A stretch of DNA of 64,000 nt from Roseateles asaccharophilus (GCF_004362405.1 NZ_SNXE01000001.1:868001-932000); one strand, 5' to 3'; shown: positions 24,644 to 34,596, counted from the stretch's first letter. Made by a program: numbers and translations. Notes: generated by a model not told the origin, from the letters alone.

Positions 24644-27424
24644 ATGTTTAAGAAAACGAAAGTCAGCGCCGCCGCGCTGCTTGTCTTGAGTGGTGGTTTT
24701 TCGCTGACCAGTGCTCCGGCTCTGGCTCAGGAGAAGCTGGAGCGCATCGAGATCACCGGCTCGGCCATTCGTCGCATTGAGGCCGATTCGGCCCTGCCGG
24801 TGCAAGTGATGACCAAGCAGGACATCGCTCGCACGGGTGTCACCAGTGTGGAAGGGCTGCTGCAGACGATTTCGTCCATGTCCTCCGCAGGTGGCACGTC
24901 TGCCGCCGAGGGCGCCGGCTCCTCGACCTATGGCAACTCCACCATCTCCCTGCGCGGTCTGAGCGACGCCCGCACGCTGGTGCTGGTCAATGGCCGTCGC
25001 ATGGCCTCCTTTGCCGATGGCAGCTCCGCTGTCAACGTGGCGACCATTCCTCTGGCGGCCATCGAGCGCGTTGAAATCCTCAAGGACGGCGCCTCCAGCG
25101 TTTACGGTTCGGACGCCATGGCCGGCGTGGTCAACTTCATCCTGACCAAGTCCATGAGCGGTGTCGAGCTGGCCGCCTACACCAGCGCCCCGACCACCTC
25201 GGGCGGCGGCAAGACCCAGCGCGCCAGCATCACGGCCGGCTTCGGCGAGAACTCGCCTTTCCGCGCCGTTGTTTCGGGGACCTTCGAGAAGGAAACCGCC
25301 CTGTTCGGCAAGGACCGTGACTTCTCTAAGACCGCCACGGTGCTGCCCTACTACTCTTCGGGCGCGACCGGTCAGGGCAATATCGAGGGTGCGGTGTTCC
25401 CGGGGCAGTACCCCAATGATCGCCAGCCCAATTTCGGCACATCGCCCGGCACCGGCTACGGCAACCCGCTGGCCGATCAGGGCAAGTGCGGCGACATCAA
25501 TATGGCGCTGAACCCGACCCGCACCAACAAGATCTCCCCGACCTTGAATGTCGGCGCACCTTTCTGCGCGTTCGATACGGGTTCCTTCGTGGGGCTGACG
25601 CCCAAGCGTGAACTGGCTGCGCTGACCGGCAACTTCGGTTTCCGGATCAATGACAACCACGAACTGTTCGCCGATCTGCTCTTTGCGCAAAGCGAAGTGC
25701 AGATGACCTACCAGACGCCGCCGCTGCGCCGCGGCTTCGCGGCAGGTTCGAATGCGCGGCTGGAGAAGGAGAAGGTTGATCCTTCCCTGATCATTTACCC
25801 CAGCAACCCCAACTACAAGATCGCAGCGGACTACCTTACCAAGTACGGCTACACCGCTTTGGTGGGCCAGCCGCTGGCCATCACGGCGCGGGTGTTTGAC
25901 TACGGCGGCCGCCAGACCACCGACACCGCCAAGCAAAGCCGTCTGGTCCTGGGTTCCAAGGGCGTGATCGCCAACCAGGACTACGAGGTCGGCTTCTTCA
26001 CCAACAAGAGCCAGCTCGAAGGCAAGTGGACGGGCGGCGTTTTCTCGGTGACGGACTACAACCGCATCATCAATGACCCGGCCAACAACTGGAACCCGTG
26101 GATTGCCGGCGGCGTGCAGACCGGCGCCCTGGCCGACAAGCTCAAGGCAGCCGCCTACGTGGGCCCCTCGCTGGACGCCGTGTCCAAGAACCAGGGTATG
26201 GATGCCCGCCTGTCGGGTGAGTTGTTCGCACTGCCCGCCGGTGCCGTGCAGTACGCGGCTGGCCTGCAGTCGCGCAAGGACAGCCTGCAGCGCACTCCCG
26301 CGCCCATTCCGGGCAGCGGCGACATCGCTGGTGCGGGCGGCGCAGCCTTCGCGATCGACAAGAGCCGCACCATCCGCGCCGCATTCGGCGAAGTGGTGGC
26401 CCCGGTGCTGAAGAATCTGGAGGCGACGGCGTCCGTGCGTACCGACCGTTACAACGACTTCGGTACCGCCAACACCTACAAGCTGGGTGCGACCTACCGT
26501 CCCGTGCCACAGGTGCTGGTCCGGGCGTCCTACAACACCGGCTTCCGCGCGCCGTCCCTGCCCGAGCTGTGGCAGCCTCAAGTCATCGGCACTACCGAGC
26601 AGTTCGATGATCCGGCGACCGGCCAGACCGATCTGCAGGTCAAGGGCGTGACTGGCGGCAACCCCAAGCTGAAGCCCGAGGAGTCCAAGGCCCACACCAT
26701 CGGTGTGGTGTTCAACCCGACGCGTGACTTCTCGATCGGCCTGGACATCTTCAACATCCAGATCGATAACATCATCGATACGCCCAGCGCCCAGGAAGTG
26801 GTTTCCCGCTTCCGCGCTGGCGATCCGGCCTACCAGGGCCTGGTGACTCTGGCCGGCAACGACATCGATCAGGTGCTGACCGTCACCTCCAACCTGGGCA
26901 AGGCCAAGGTGCAGGGCGTTGATCTGTTCTCGAATTTCAAGACCCAACTGGGTGCAGGTCGACTGGATGTGCTGCTCAACGGCACCTACATGATCAAGTT
27001 TGATCAAACCAGCGCCGGTGGCAATCTGTCTCGCAAGGTCGGTACCCTGGTGGAGGCTAACGGTGCTCCCGTGCTGGGTGCCAACAATGGCGGTGTTATC
27101 CTGCGCTGGAAGCACTCGCTCACGGCGGCCTACACGCAAGGCGCTTGGACGGGGGCGCTCACCCAGAACTACACCTCGCGCTACCGCGCCGGTAACGATC
27201 TGAATGGTGACGCAACCTATGTGGGCGACTACTCGATCTTCGATGCCGCAGTGTTCTATCGCGGCGTGAAGAATCTGACCCTGGGCCTGGGCGTGAAGAA
27301 CCTGTTCAACAAGGTGCCTGACATCTTTGTCCCGGTGAGCAACCAGTTCCAGAGCGGCTACGACGTCACTCAGTACGACCCCCGCGGCCGTACGGTGTAT
27401 CTGAACGCGTCCTACAAGTTCTGA
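24644..27424 (+). CDS. TonB-dependent outer-membrane receptor (Oar-like)
   Basis: A 926-residue receptor with a signal peptide (ALAQ, about residue 29) and a TonB-box-like ERIEITGSAIRR right after it. A plug domain spans about 50–170 (LVLVNGRRMASFADGSSAVNVATIPLAAIERVEILKDGASSVYGSDAMAGVVNFI), followed by a large beta-barrel ending in an aromatic residue (ASYKF), needed for BAM insertion. The ITGS start and DGASSVYGSDAMAGV motif are typical of the large receptors that take up carbohydrate or peptide polymers; the substrate cannot be named. It is paralogous to the receptor at 28263. It is followed by a terminator. Confidence 0.92.
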   Translation: MFKKTKVSAAALLVLSGGFSLTSAPALAQEKLERIEITGSAIRRIEADSALPVQVMTKQDIARTGVTSVEGLLQTISSMSSAGGTSAAEGAGSSTYGNSTISLRGLSDARTLVLVNGRRMASFADGSSAVNVATIPLAAIERVEILKDGASSVYGSDAMAGVVNFILTKSMSGVELAAYTSAPTTSGGGKTQRASITAGFGENSPFRAVVSGTFEKETALFGKDRDFSKTATVLPYYSSGATGQGNIEGAVFPGQYPNDRQPNFGTSPGTGYGNPLADQGKCGDINMALNPTRTNKISPTLNVGAPFCAFDTGSFVGLTPKRELAALTGNFGFRINDNHELFADLLFAQSEVQMTYQTPPLRRGFAAGSNARLEKEKVDPSLIIYPSNPNYKIAADYLTKYGYTALVGQPLAITARVFDYGGRQTTDTAKQSRLVLGSKGVIANQDYEVGFFTNKSQLEGKWTGGVFSVTDYNRIINDPANNWNPWIAGGVQTGALADKLKAAAYVGPSLDAVSKNQGMDARLSGELFALPAGAVQYAAGLQSRKDSLQRTPAPIPGSGDIAGAGGAAFAIDKSRTIRAAFGEVVAPVLKNLEATASVRTDRYNDFGTANTYKLGATYRPVPQVLVRASYNTGFRAPSLPELWQPQVIGTTEQFDDPATGQTDLQVKGVTGGNPKLKPEESKAHTIGVVFNPTRDFSIGLDIFNIQIDNIIDTPSAQEVVSRFRAGDPAYQGLVTLAGNDIDQVLTVTSNLGKAKVQGVDLFSNFKTQLGAGRLDVLLNGTYMIKFDQTSAGGNLSRKVGTLVEANGAPVLGANNGGVILRWKHSLTAAYTQGAWTGALTQNYTSRYRAGNDLNGDATYVGDYSIFDAAVFYRGVKNLTLGLGVKNLFNKVPDIFVPVSNQFQSGYDVTQYDPRGRTVYLNASYKF

Positions 27425-27444
27425 GCGATTAAGCGCAGCAACTG

Positions 27445-27472
27445 AAAAGCGGGCCGAGGCCCGCTTTTCTTT
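27445..27472. terminator. Intrinsic terminator after the first receptor
   Basis: An 11-bp perfect stem (AAAAGCGGGCC/GGCCCGCTTTT) with a 2-base loop and T-rich tail. The A run on the other side lets it also serve the convergent lipoprotein gene. Confidence 0.85.
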
Positions 27473-27524
27473 TGTTGGTCAGCCTTGTTGCCTTGCCAGT
27501 GCGGCCTGATCGGCAACGAGAGGC

Positions 27525-27767
27525 TTACTCGCCGGGGCGTCGCGGTGTGGCGGCTCGCAGCGTGGAGTCCATCTTCTGGGCTTCCATGCGATCTCGCTCC
27601 ATCTGCTCAGCAGTGCGGCAGCGCACCGTGGGGATGCTGGAGCCAATAGGCGTTTCACTGGTGCAACGGGCCGGGGCACTCATCGCTTGCTGCGGCGATT
27701 GATCCGAGTTTGACGCGCACGCCGTGAATAAGACCGCCACACCTGCTAGCAAGAGATGAATGTTCAT
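27525..27767 (-). CDS. Small lipoprotein, hypothetical
   Basis: An 80-residue protein with a lipoprotein signal peptide (LLLAGVAVLFTAC, lipobox Cys near 18). It has a short Ser/Gln linker and a C-terminal region CTSETPIGSSIPTVRCRTAEQMERDRMEAQKM. This region, with two Cys and a charged helix, resembles many orphan small proteins of Burkholderiales and related groups. The start at MNIHLLL is chosen because the signal peptide begins there; the ribosome binding site is weak. Function unknown. Confidence 0.6.
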   Translation of the reverse strand: MNIHLLLAGVAVLFTACASNSDQSPQQAMSAPARCTSETPIGSSIPTVRCRTAEQMERDRMEAQKMDSTLRAATPRRPGE

Positions 27768-28262
27768 TGGGAGATCGATGAGTAAAGGGTTGTTGAAGGT
27801 GCGCTGCGTTGCCTTGTAAGCCCCGCGCTGCTCGTCAGACCTATCCCGAAGCTTGGATCGCCACGGATGCCTAGCGTTGCGATTCAACACGATCAATGGT
27901 CCTTGGGTCTATCACGCCGATTGGGGGGGCGCAGGCCACACGCCAAGACGGGACCATGCGCCGGCGTAGCTTGACGAGTCGGATAGTGATAAACCCGTAT
28001 TCGCACATCGGCGTTGTCTGACAACAACTCTTGCCTTTCTTGGGGTCCTGTCGATCTAGGGGTTTTCTCTAGAAAGCTGGTGTTTGGAGCTTCCTAGGGA
28101 TGCGCGGGGCGCCTCAATTGGGGCAACCCCCGAGAGGGTGCGGTTAACGATTCGTTAACAGTGTGGTCCGGCGTGCGAAGGGCGGACGGGCCCTCGGCAC
28201 CTCAATGCAGATGATGCCGCTCACGAAGAGGCCATCAATCAAGTGATTTTTCGGAGTGTTCA
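27768..28262. promoter_or_regulatory. Divergent intergenic region with two candidate operators
   Basis: 495 bases between the lipoprotein gene (−) and the second receptor (+). It holds two perfect palindromes: GTTGTC-T-GACAAC at 28013–28025 and GTTAACG-ATT-CGTTAAC at 28143–28159. Both are A+T-richer than their surroundings and lie 240 and 105 bases before the receptor ATG. No coding frame is convincing here. Confidence 0.55.
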
Positions 28263-31034
28263 ATGAACTACAAACGTAAAGCAGTCAGCACCGCGGTGCT
28301 GATCGCCCTGGGTGCAGCAGCAGCCCTGCCTTCTTTCGCTCAAGAAACGCTTGAGCGTGTGACCATCACCGGCTCCAGCATCAAGCGCATTGCGGCTGAG
28401 GGTGCTGTGCCCATTCAAGTCCTGACCTCTGCTGACATCGCTCGCAGCGGCGCGACGACCGTGACGGATCTGATCCAAAAGCTGCCCGCCATGCAGGGCT
28501 TCTCTGTCACGACTACCGCTGTCGGTACCAATTCGGGCGGTCGCACGACGGCCTCGATCCATGACCTGGGCGAAGAGTACACGCTGACCCTGCTGAATGG
28601 CCGTCGCGTGGCTCCTTCGGGCTCCGGCAGCGCGGTGAACCTGAACGCCATCCCCATGAGCGCGATTGAGCGCGTCGAAGTGGTGACCGACGGTGCCTCG
28701 GCGCTGTACGGCTCGGACGCGATTGCCGGCGTGGTCAACTTCATCCTGAAGCGCAACTACCAGGGCGGCGATCTGGATTTCCGTATGGATCGTCCCAGCG
28801 GCGGTGGTGAAAGCTGGAATGCCAGCGGCACCTGGGGTTTTGGTGATCTGGAGAAGGATCGCTTCAACGTTCTGCTGTCGTATCGCCACGATGAGCAACG
28901 TCAGCTGTTGGCCACGGATCGCGATTTCGCCAAGAGCGCGTTCATCAATTTCGAGAACAACGGCAAGCAATACTTCTACAACCGTGGCGCGCCCCACGCC
29001 ATTCCGGGCAACGTCTCGGTGGCCCTGACGGGTGGCATCTACGCCGGTCAGTACACCGCATTCAACCCCGAGTACGAGAAGACCGGTAAGTGCGCTCCGG
29101 CACACGAGCTGTTTGTGCAGGCCAACCCCCTCGCCCAAGGCAAGGATGCGCAGTGCTACTTTGACTTTGCATCCACGCTGGAGATCTTCCCCGAGTCCAG
29201 CCGCGACAGCTTCTTTGGCACCGCCAATTTCATGCTGACGCCTAACACGCGTCTGTTCACGGACCTGTCTCTTTCGCGTCATGACCTGACCGCCAAGATT
29301 GCGGCCAACGCCGTCAATATCCCGATCGCGAAGGGTTCGGCTCAGTACAACACCTACGTGCGCCCCTACCTGGGCAGCATCCCCGATGCGAACGTCTCCT
29401 CGGTGACGGCGACCTATCGCAACCTGGACTTCGGCGGGCGCACCTCCCAGACGGTGACCGACTCCACCCACTTTGTGGTTGGCGGTGAGTCGGAGATCGC
29501 CGGATGGAACGTGTCGGGTGGTCTGACTTACTCGAAGAATGACATCAACGAGAAGTATGTCGACGGCTACTCCCTGCGCACGCCCACCAATGCCCTGATT
29601 TCCAGTGGCGAGCTGAATCCCTTTGCGCTGGCTGGTCAGCAGACCCCTCAGACCCTTGAGAAGATCCGCGCCACCATCTTCAATGGCTCGGTGCGTACCG
29701 AGCAGACCGAGCTGACCGGCGCCGATGTGCGTGCGTCGGGCTCGGTGTTCAAGCTGCCTGGCGGCGACGCCATGCTGGGCGTCGGCGGTGATGTGCGCAA
29801 CTATCACTTCAGCCAGATCCCCACCGAGGCGGCCCGCACCTCGACCGTGCTCTTCAACTTTTCTGCCATTCCGCGGTTCAATCTGGAGCGCAAGACGGCC
29901 GGTGCTTTCGCCGAACTGCTGATGCCTGTGAGCAAGCAGCTTGAGCTGACGGCGGCCATGCGCTACGACACCATCGATGGCGTGACCGACAAGGACACGG
30001 GTGCGACGGCCAGCAAGGACATGAGCGCCTCGACCTACAAGATTTCGGCGCGCTATCAGCCCAGCCGTGAGCTGATGTTCCGTACCTCTTACGGTACCGG
30101 CTTCAAGGCACCGAGCATGCTGGATGTGGCCCGTCCCCGCACCCCGTCCGGCGTGACGAGCAACCCCTACGCCTGCCCCTTCCCGGGCACCGAGTTCTGC
30201 CGTCCGGGCCGTGCCCAGTACCAGCGTCTGAGCGAGGGCAATTCGGAGCTGAAGCCCGAGCGTTCCAAGCAGTTCCTGTTGGGTATGCGTTTCGAGCCGA
30301 CCAACGCGGTCTCGATGGGCATGGACTACTGGAACGTCGAGATGCGTGACCAGGTGTCGTCGGTTTCCGAAGCCCTGGCTTTCGGCAATCCGGCCACTTA
30401 CAAGGATCTGTTCACCACCTTCACCGATCCGGGTGACGGCAAGAACTACTACGCCTTCAAGCTGGCTTCGGTGAACATCGGCCGTGCCAAGAACAGCGGC
30501 ATTGACTGGGACATCACCGGTCGCGTGGACACCGGCTTGGGTCGCCTGACGACCACGGTCTCGGGCACCTACCTGATCGAATCCAGCTATACCCGGCCGG
30601 GTACCAGCGATGTCTGGGAATCCAGCCTGGGCAAGTTCGGCATCAACAATGCCGTGTCCTTCCGCAACATCCTGCGCGCTTCCGCCAGCCTGCAGAGCGG
30701 CAAGTTCACGAACACCCTGTCCTTCAACTACCGTTCTGGCTACTCCGACATGGAGCGTACGGACGTGATCGATGTGGCTGCAAGCGCCGCGGCCAAGCGC
30801 CCGGTCCTCGCGCCCGCCATGCGTCTGCAGGTGCCCGAGTACTACACCTTCGATTGGCTGACCCAGTACAAGCACAACAAGGCTCTGGACTTCCAGTTCG
30901 GTATCAAGAACCTGTTCGACCAGGCGCCCCCGCTGTCGCTGCGTACCGGTGGCTCCCACCATGTGGGCTACGATCCGCGTTACACGGACTCGTTCCTGCG
31001 CACCTTCTACGGTCGCGTGGCCTACAAGTTCTGA
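28263..31034 (+). CDS. TonB-dependent outer-membrane receptor (Oar-like), second paralogue
   Basis: A 923-residue receptor with a signal peptide (SFAQ, about 27), the TonB-box region ERVTITGSSIKR, and a plug with LLNGRRVAPSG…GSAVNLNAIPMSAIERVEVVTDGASALYGSDAIAGVVNFIL. The beta-barrel ends VAYKF. It is similar in architecture to the receptor at 24644, but diverged in barrel loops, which suggests a different substrate of the same general type. No SusD-like partner is adjacent. Two palindromes upstream suggest dedicated transcriptional control. It is followed by a strong terminator. Confidence 0.92.
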   Translation: MNYKRKAVSTAVLIALGAAAALPSFAQETLERVTITGSSIKRIAAEGAVPIQVLTSADIARSGATTVTDLIQKLPAMQGFSVTTTAVGTNSGGRTTASIHDLGEEYTLTLLNGRRVAPSGSGSAVNLNAIPMSAIERVEVVTDGASALYGSDAIAGVVNFILKRNYQGGDLDFRMDRPSGGGESWNASGTWGFGDLEKDRFNVLLSYRHDEQRQLLATDRDFAKSAFINFENNGKQYFYNRGAPHAIPGNVSVALTGGIYAGQYTAFNPEYEKTGKCAPAHELFVQANPLAQGKDAQCYFDFASTLEIFPESSRDSFFGTANFMLTPNTRLFTDLSLSRHDLTAKIAANAVNIPIAKGSAQYNTYVRPYLGSIPDANVSSVTATYRNLDFGGRTSQTVTDSTHFVVGGESEIAGWNVSGGLTYSKNDINEKYVDGYSLRTPTNALISSGELNPFALAGQQTPQTLEKIRATIFNGSVRTEQTELTGADVRASGSVFKLPGGDAMLGVGGDVRNYHFSQIPTEAARTSTVLFNFSAIPRFNLERKTAGAFAELLMPVSKQLELTAAMRYDTIDGVTDKDTGATASKDMSASTYKISARYQPSRELMFRTSYGTGFKAPSMLDVARPRTPSGVTSNPYACPFPGTEFCRPGRAQYQRLSEGNSELKPERSKQFLLGMRFEPTNAVSMGMDYWNVEMRDQVSSVSEALAFGNPATYKDLFTTFTDPGDGKNYYAFKLASVNIGRAKNSGIDWDITGRVDTGLGRLTTTVSGTYLIESSYTRPGTSDVWESSLGKFGINNAVSFRNILRASASLQSGKFTNTLSFNYRSGYSDMERTDVIDVAASAAAKRPVLAPAMRLQVPEYYTFDWLTQYKHNKALDFQFGIKNLFDQAPPLSLRTGGSHHVGYDPRYTDSFLRTFYGRVAYKF

Positions 31035-31073
31035 TGTGACCGCAGTCGGGTCGGAGCAAGTCCGGCCCATTTT

Positions 31074-31103
31074 GAAAGGCCCCTCGGGGCCTTTCTTCGT
31101 TTT
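31074..31103 (+). terminator. Intrinsic terminator after the second receptor
   Basis: A 10-bp perfect stem (GAAAGGCCCC/GGGGCCTTTC) with a 2-base loop, followed by TTCGTTTTT. Confidence 0.88.
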
Positions 31104-31253
31104 TGACGGGCAGACTGTTCCTTCGGCAGACCCATCGCTGGGCCGAAACGGTCACCAAGTACCTATGCAGGCGTGATGAGCAACTGCGGTGTCGGCATCG
31201 CTGGCACAGCCCCACAGTCTTTCTAGAATGTCAGCCCACACAAGGAGGGGAAT

Positions 31254-32492
31254 ATGTCGGAATCGCCGGATCAGCTCATGCCCATGCCGCAGCGCTGCGA
31301 GTTGCTGATCATCGGCGCCGGCCCGGCCGGCAGCGCCGCCGCCCGCCAGCTGGCGCGTGGGGGTGTTGAGGTGCTGCTGGTGGACCAGCATGCACCCGGG
31401 CGTGACAAGATCTGTGGCGATGGCCTCATTCCCGATGCCCACCAGGCCCTGGCCAAGCTAGGGCTGCTGGAGGCCGTGATGGCACGCGCCCAGCCCGTGG
31501 CGCACGTGGGCTGCATCGGCCCGCGCGGCGGTCGCATCGATGTGCCGGGAACCCTGGCCGTGCTGCCGCGCCGCGAGCTGGACCGTCTGCTGCTGGAGGC
31601 CGCCCAGGAGGCGGGGGCGCAGTTTCGGCAGGCCCGCTTCGAGGCGCCGCTGGAGGATGCCTCGGGCCGCGTGATCGGGGCCCGCCTGCGCCTGCCCGAC
31701 GGCCACCTGCATGAGATTCAAGCGCGCTGCGTGCTGCTGGCCACCGGCGCCGTGCCCAAGGCCCTGACGGCCGCCGGCATGTGCGAGCGCCACACCCCCA
31801 GCGGCGTCGCCCTGCGCGGCTATGTGAAGGCGCCGCAGATGGTGGGGCGCATCAAGGCCCTGGAGGTGGTCTGGGACAAGTCGGTGCGCCCCGGCTACGG
31901 CTGGATCTTTCCCGCGCCGGACGGCCACTTCAATATCGGCGTGGGTGTGACTGACAGCCACCGCGATCTGGCCGGCAAGGGGCAGAAGAAGGACGTGAAC
32001 CTGCGAGCCATCTTCGATGCCTTCGTCGAGCACTATGCACCGGCCGCCGAGCTGATGCGCGTGGGCGAGCTGGTGGGCGAGCTCAAGGGTGCCCCCCTGC
32101 GCTGCACCCTGACCGGCGCGCGCTGGAGCCGCCCCGGCCTGATGGTCATCGGCGAGGCCGCCGGCTCCACCTACTCCTTCACCGGCGAGGGCATTGGCAA
32201 GGCCATGGAAACCGGCATGCTGGCCGCCGAAGCCCTGCTGGCGCATGGCAGTGACGATGACGCCGCCGTGCGAGCGCAGTACGAAGCGGGGCTGCGCGCC
32301 CTCAAGCCCAAGTACGAGCTCTACGAGCGGGCCAACCGCATCAACGCCTATCCCTGGCTCACCGATCTGCTGATCTGGCGCGCCCACAAGAGCGAGCGCC
32401 TGCTGCGTCGTATGAGCGGCGTACTCAACGAGACCAGCAACCCCGGCAATCTGGTGAGCTGGCGCGGGCTGACGCGAATCATCTGGGAGTAG
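31254..32492 (+). CDS. Geranylgeranyl-reductase-family FAD-dependent oxidoreductase
   Basis: A 412-residue flavoprotein. The Rossmann FAD motif GAGPAGSAAARQLARGG is near residue 21. A KICGDGLIPDA stretch and the second FAD motif GLMVIGEAAGSTYSFTGEGIGKAMETG (about 293–320) are typical of the geranylgeranyl reductase/ChlP-like group of the PHBH fold. Substrate is not predictable; members reduce isoprenoid double bonds or hydroxylate aromatics. It starts after AAGGAGG, and a TAGAAT −10-like element lies about 30 bases upstream. Stand-alone gene. Confidence 0.82.
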   Translation: MSESPDQLMPMPQRCELLIIGAGPAGSAAARQLARGGVEVLLVDQHAPGRDKICGDGLIPDAHQALAKLGLLEAVMARAQPVAHVGCIGPRGGRIDVPGTLAVLPRRELDRLLLEAAQEAGAQFRQARFEAPLEDASGRVIGARLRLPDGHLHEIQARCVLLATGAVPKALTAAGMCERHTPSGVALRGYVKAPQMVGRIKALEVVWDKSVRPGYGWIFPAPDGHFNIGVGVTDSHRDLAGKGQKKDVNLRAIFDAFVEHYAPAAELMRVGELVGELKGAPLRCTLTGARWSRPGLMVIGEAAGSTYSFTGEGIGKAMETGMLAAEALLAHGSDDDAAVRAQYEAGLRALKPKYELYERANRINAYPWLTDLLIWRAHKSERLLRRMSGVLNETSNPGNLVSWRGLTRIIWE

Positions 32493-32540
32493 TGTGAGCC
32501 CCTCGTCCAAGGCCTATCTTGGCCGGCCCCCCGAGGGGGC

Positions 32541-32575
32541 GGCGATGCTTGCCGGATTGACCGGCAAGCATCGCC
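32541..32575. repeat. 15-bp perfect inverted repeat
   Basis: Arms 32541–32555 and 32561–32575 pair perfectly around the 5-base loop ATTGA. An outer pair GCCGGCCC (32522–32529) / GGGCCGGC (32581–32588) extends the fold. There is no T run, so it is either an mRNA-stabilising hairpin or an intergenic palindromic repeat. Confidence 0.65.
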
Positions 32576-32664
32576 ATGGCGGGCCGGCTTGGGAGCGGCC
32601 CGGCGCTCGGCCCGCGAGTTTCATACGCTGCAGTTGCCGGCTCTAGCCACCATGGATAACTGAT

Positions 32665-33423
32665 ATGTGCCAGTTGCTGGGCATGAATGCCAACACGCCG
32701 ACCGATGTGATGTTCAGCTTCACCGGCCTGGCCACGCGGGCCGATGAGCACAAGGACGGCTTCGGCATCGCCTTCTTCGAAGGCCGGGGCCTGCGCCACT
32801 TCGTGGACCACCACAGTGCCCGCGTCTCGCCCCTGGCCGAGCTGGTCAAGCGCTACCCCATCAAGAGCGACAACGTCATCGCCCATATCCGCAAGGCCAC
32901 CCAGGGCCGCGTGGCGCTGGAGAACACCCATCCCTTCCAGCGCGAGCTCTGGGGGCGCTACTGGGTGTTTGCCCACAACGGCAATCTGGTGGACTTTCAC
33001 CCCCAGCTGCACGCCGCCTTCAAGCCCGTGGGCGATACCGACAGCGAGCGGGCCTTCTGCTGGCTGATGCAGGAGCTGGCCAAGGCCCATTGCGCCGTGC
33101 CCACCATTGAGGAGCTCAGCCGCACCCTGGCCGAGCTCACGCCCCGGCTCAACCGCCATGGCACCTTCAATATGCTGCTGTCCAACGGCGAGGCCCTGTG
33201 GGCGCATGGCAGCACCAAGCTGCACTATCTGCTGCGCCGCCATCCCTTCGGCCAGGCCCAGCTGGCGGACGAGGACCTGAGCATAGACTTTGCCCAGCAC
33301 ACCACCCATCAAGACCGTGTGGCCGTGATCGCCACCGAGCCCCTGACCTCCAATGAGGACTGGGTTGCCTTCCAGCCCGGGGAGCTCAAGGTTTTTGTGG
33401 GCGGGGCGCTGTTCGCCGCCTGA
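32665..33423 (+). CDS. Class II glutamine amidotransferase (YafJ-like)
   Basis: A 252-residue Ntn-type amidotransferase. The nucleophile is Cys2 (MCQLLGMN), exposed after Met removal. Supporting motifs are HIRKATQG, FAHNGNL and DTDSERAFCWLM. It is the single-domain YafJ/Gat-II type without an attached synthase, so it presumably supplies ammonia to, or acts on, an unidentified partner. Length agrees with the family (about 255). Stand-alone gene behind the palindromic repeat. Confidence 0.85.
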   Translation: MCQLLGMNANTPTDVMFSFTGLATRADEHKDGFGIAFFEGRGLRHFVDHHSARVSPLAELVKRYPIKSDNVIAHIRKATQGRVALENTHPFQRELWGRYWVFAHNGNLVDFHPQLHAAFKPVGDTDSERAFCWLMQELAKAHCAVPTIEELSRTLAELTPRLNRHGTFNMLLSNGEALWAHGSTKLHYLLRRHPFGQAQLADEDLSIDFAQHTTHQDRVAVIATEPLTSNEDWVAFQPGELKVFVGGALFAA

Positions 33424-33502
33424 TTCACGGGGTTCGCCGGCTGCCAGGGCCAGTCATCCCATCGTGGATCTGGTCCTGTGCAGCGTGACTAGACTGCGCG
33501 TC

Positions 33503-34596
33503 ATGCATCCCAGCTCCGACACCGGCAAGGCGATCCTGCACTGGTCCCAGTGGTTGTGGCCTGGGCCCAGGCGTGTCTTCAGCGCGCAAGAGATGGCCCG
33601 TGCCGGCGCACAGCCCTGGCCCAAGGCTATCAATCACTATGTCCTGGCCAATGTGATCACGCTGCTGGCTATCAACTACGCGGAGATCCCCTCCGGTCTG
33701 GCTCCGGGGCTGGCTGCCGGGGCCCTGCTGCTGACCCTGCTGTCGCTCTGGGTAGCCCAGCAGCTCTGGGCTCAGCCTACCCGGCTCAGACTCAATCTCT
33801 ACACCCTTGCTGCGGGCTTGGGCCTGGTCGGATGCGCCCTGGGGCTTCGCTGGCTGCTCGGTCGCGAAGCGGCGCAAGTCCATCTGCTGAGCTATGCCGC
33901 CATTGTGCTGGTGTCCTGCAGCGCCTGGTGGATGCTGAGCCTGATGCGGGTGCAGCAGATCGAAGCTCGCCTGCGGGAGCTGGATGATCAAGCCCAGCAA
34001 GCGCGGCTTGCTCGCCGCCTGGCCACGGCACAGATACAGCCGCACTTTCTCTTCAACACCCTGGCCTCGCTCCAGCACTGGGTCGACACCCGGGACCCGC
34101 GTGCCGGCAGCACCCTGCGCGCATTCACCCAGTACTTGCGTGCCACCCTGCCGATGTTTGAGCGGGAGAGTCATTCGCTGGCTCAGGAGTTGCAGATCGT
34201 CCGAAGCTATCTCGAGATCATGCAGGCTCGGTTGGGGGGCGCTTGGTGTGGTCCGTGTCGGCGGCGCCAGCGCTGAGTGAGCTGGCCCTGCCCCCTGGTG
34301 CCCTGCTGACCTTGGTAGAGAACGCCATCGTGCACGGCATCGAGCCGGCATTGCGCGGCGGGGCGGTCGATGTAAGGGCGACCCTGAATGAGGCTCAGGG
34401 GTGGGCGACTCTGGAGGTGCAGGACAGCGGCCAGGGCATGACCGCGGAACGGGTCAATGAAGGACTGGGCCTGTCCAATACGCGCAATCGCCTGCGCCAG
34501 CTCCATGGCGAGGCGGCCCGCCTTGAACTCCAGCCGCAGGACCCGGGATGCCTGGCCCGGATCATGATCCCTTCAAGCCGGGAGCAAGCCGCATGA
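33503..34596 (+). pseudogene. LytS-type sensor histidine kinase, frameshifted in a G run
   Basis: Two overlapping frames make one kinase of about 364 residues. The first (33503–34276) gives about four membrane helices and the HisKA_3-type box QIQPHFLFNTLASLQ (His181) up to YLEIMQARLG. The second (to 34596) gives the ATPase N-box LLTLVENAIVHGIEPAL and G-box GLGLSNTRNRL. They join at the G run 34234–34239: with seven G instead of six the frame is continuous (…ARLGGRLVWS…). As written, the kinase would lose its catalytic domain. Its stop overlaps the start of the LytTR regulator (ATGA). Confidence 0.75.

Noticed and set aside
24632-27139. Minus-strand open frame of over 800 codons opposite the first receptor
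   Set aside because: Shadow of the TonB receptor; repetitive His/Gly/Val composition and no family match.
28260-31070. Minus-strand open frame of over 900 codons opposite the second receptor
   Set aside because: Same explanation as for the first receptor.
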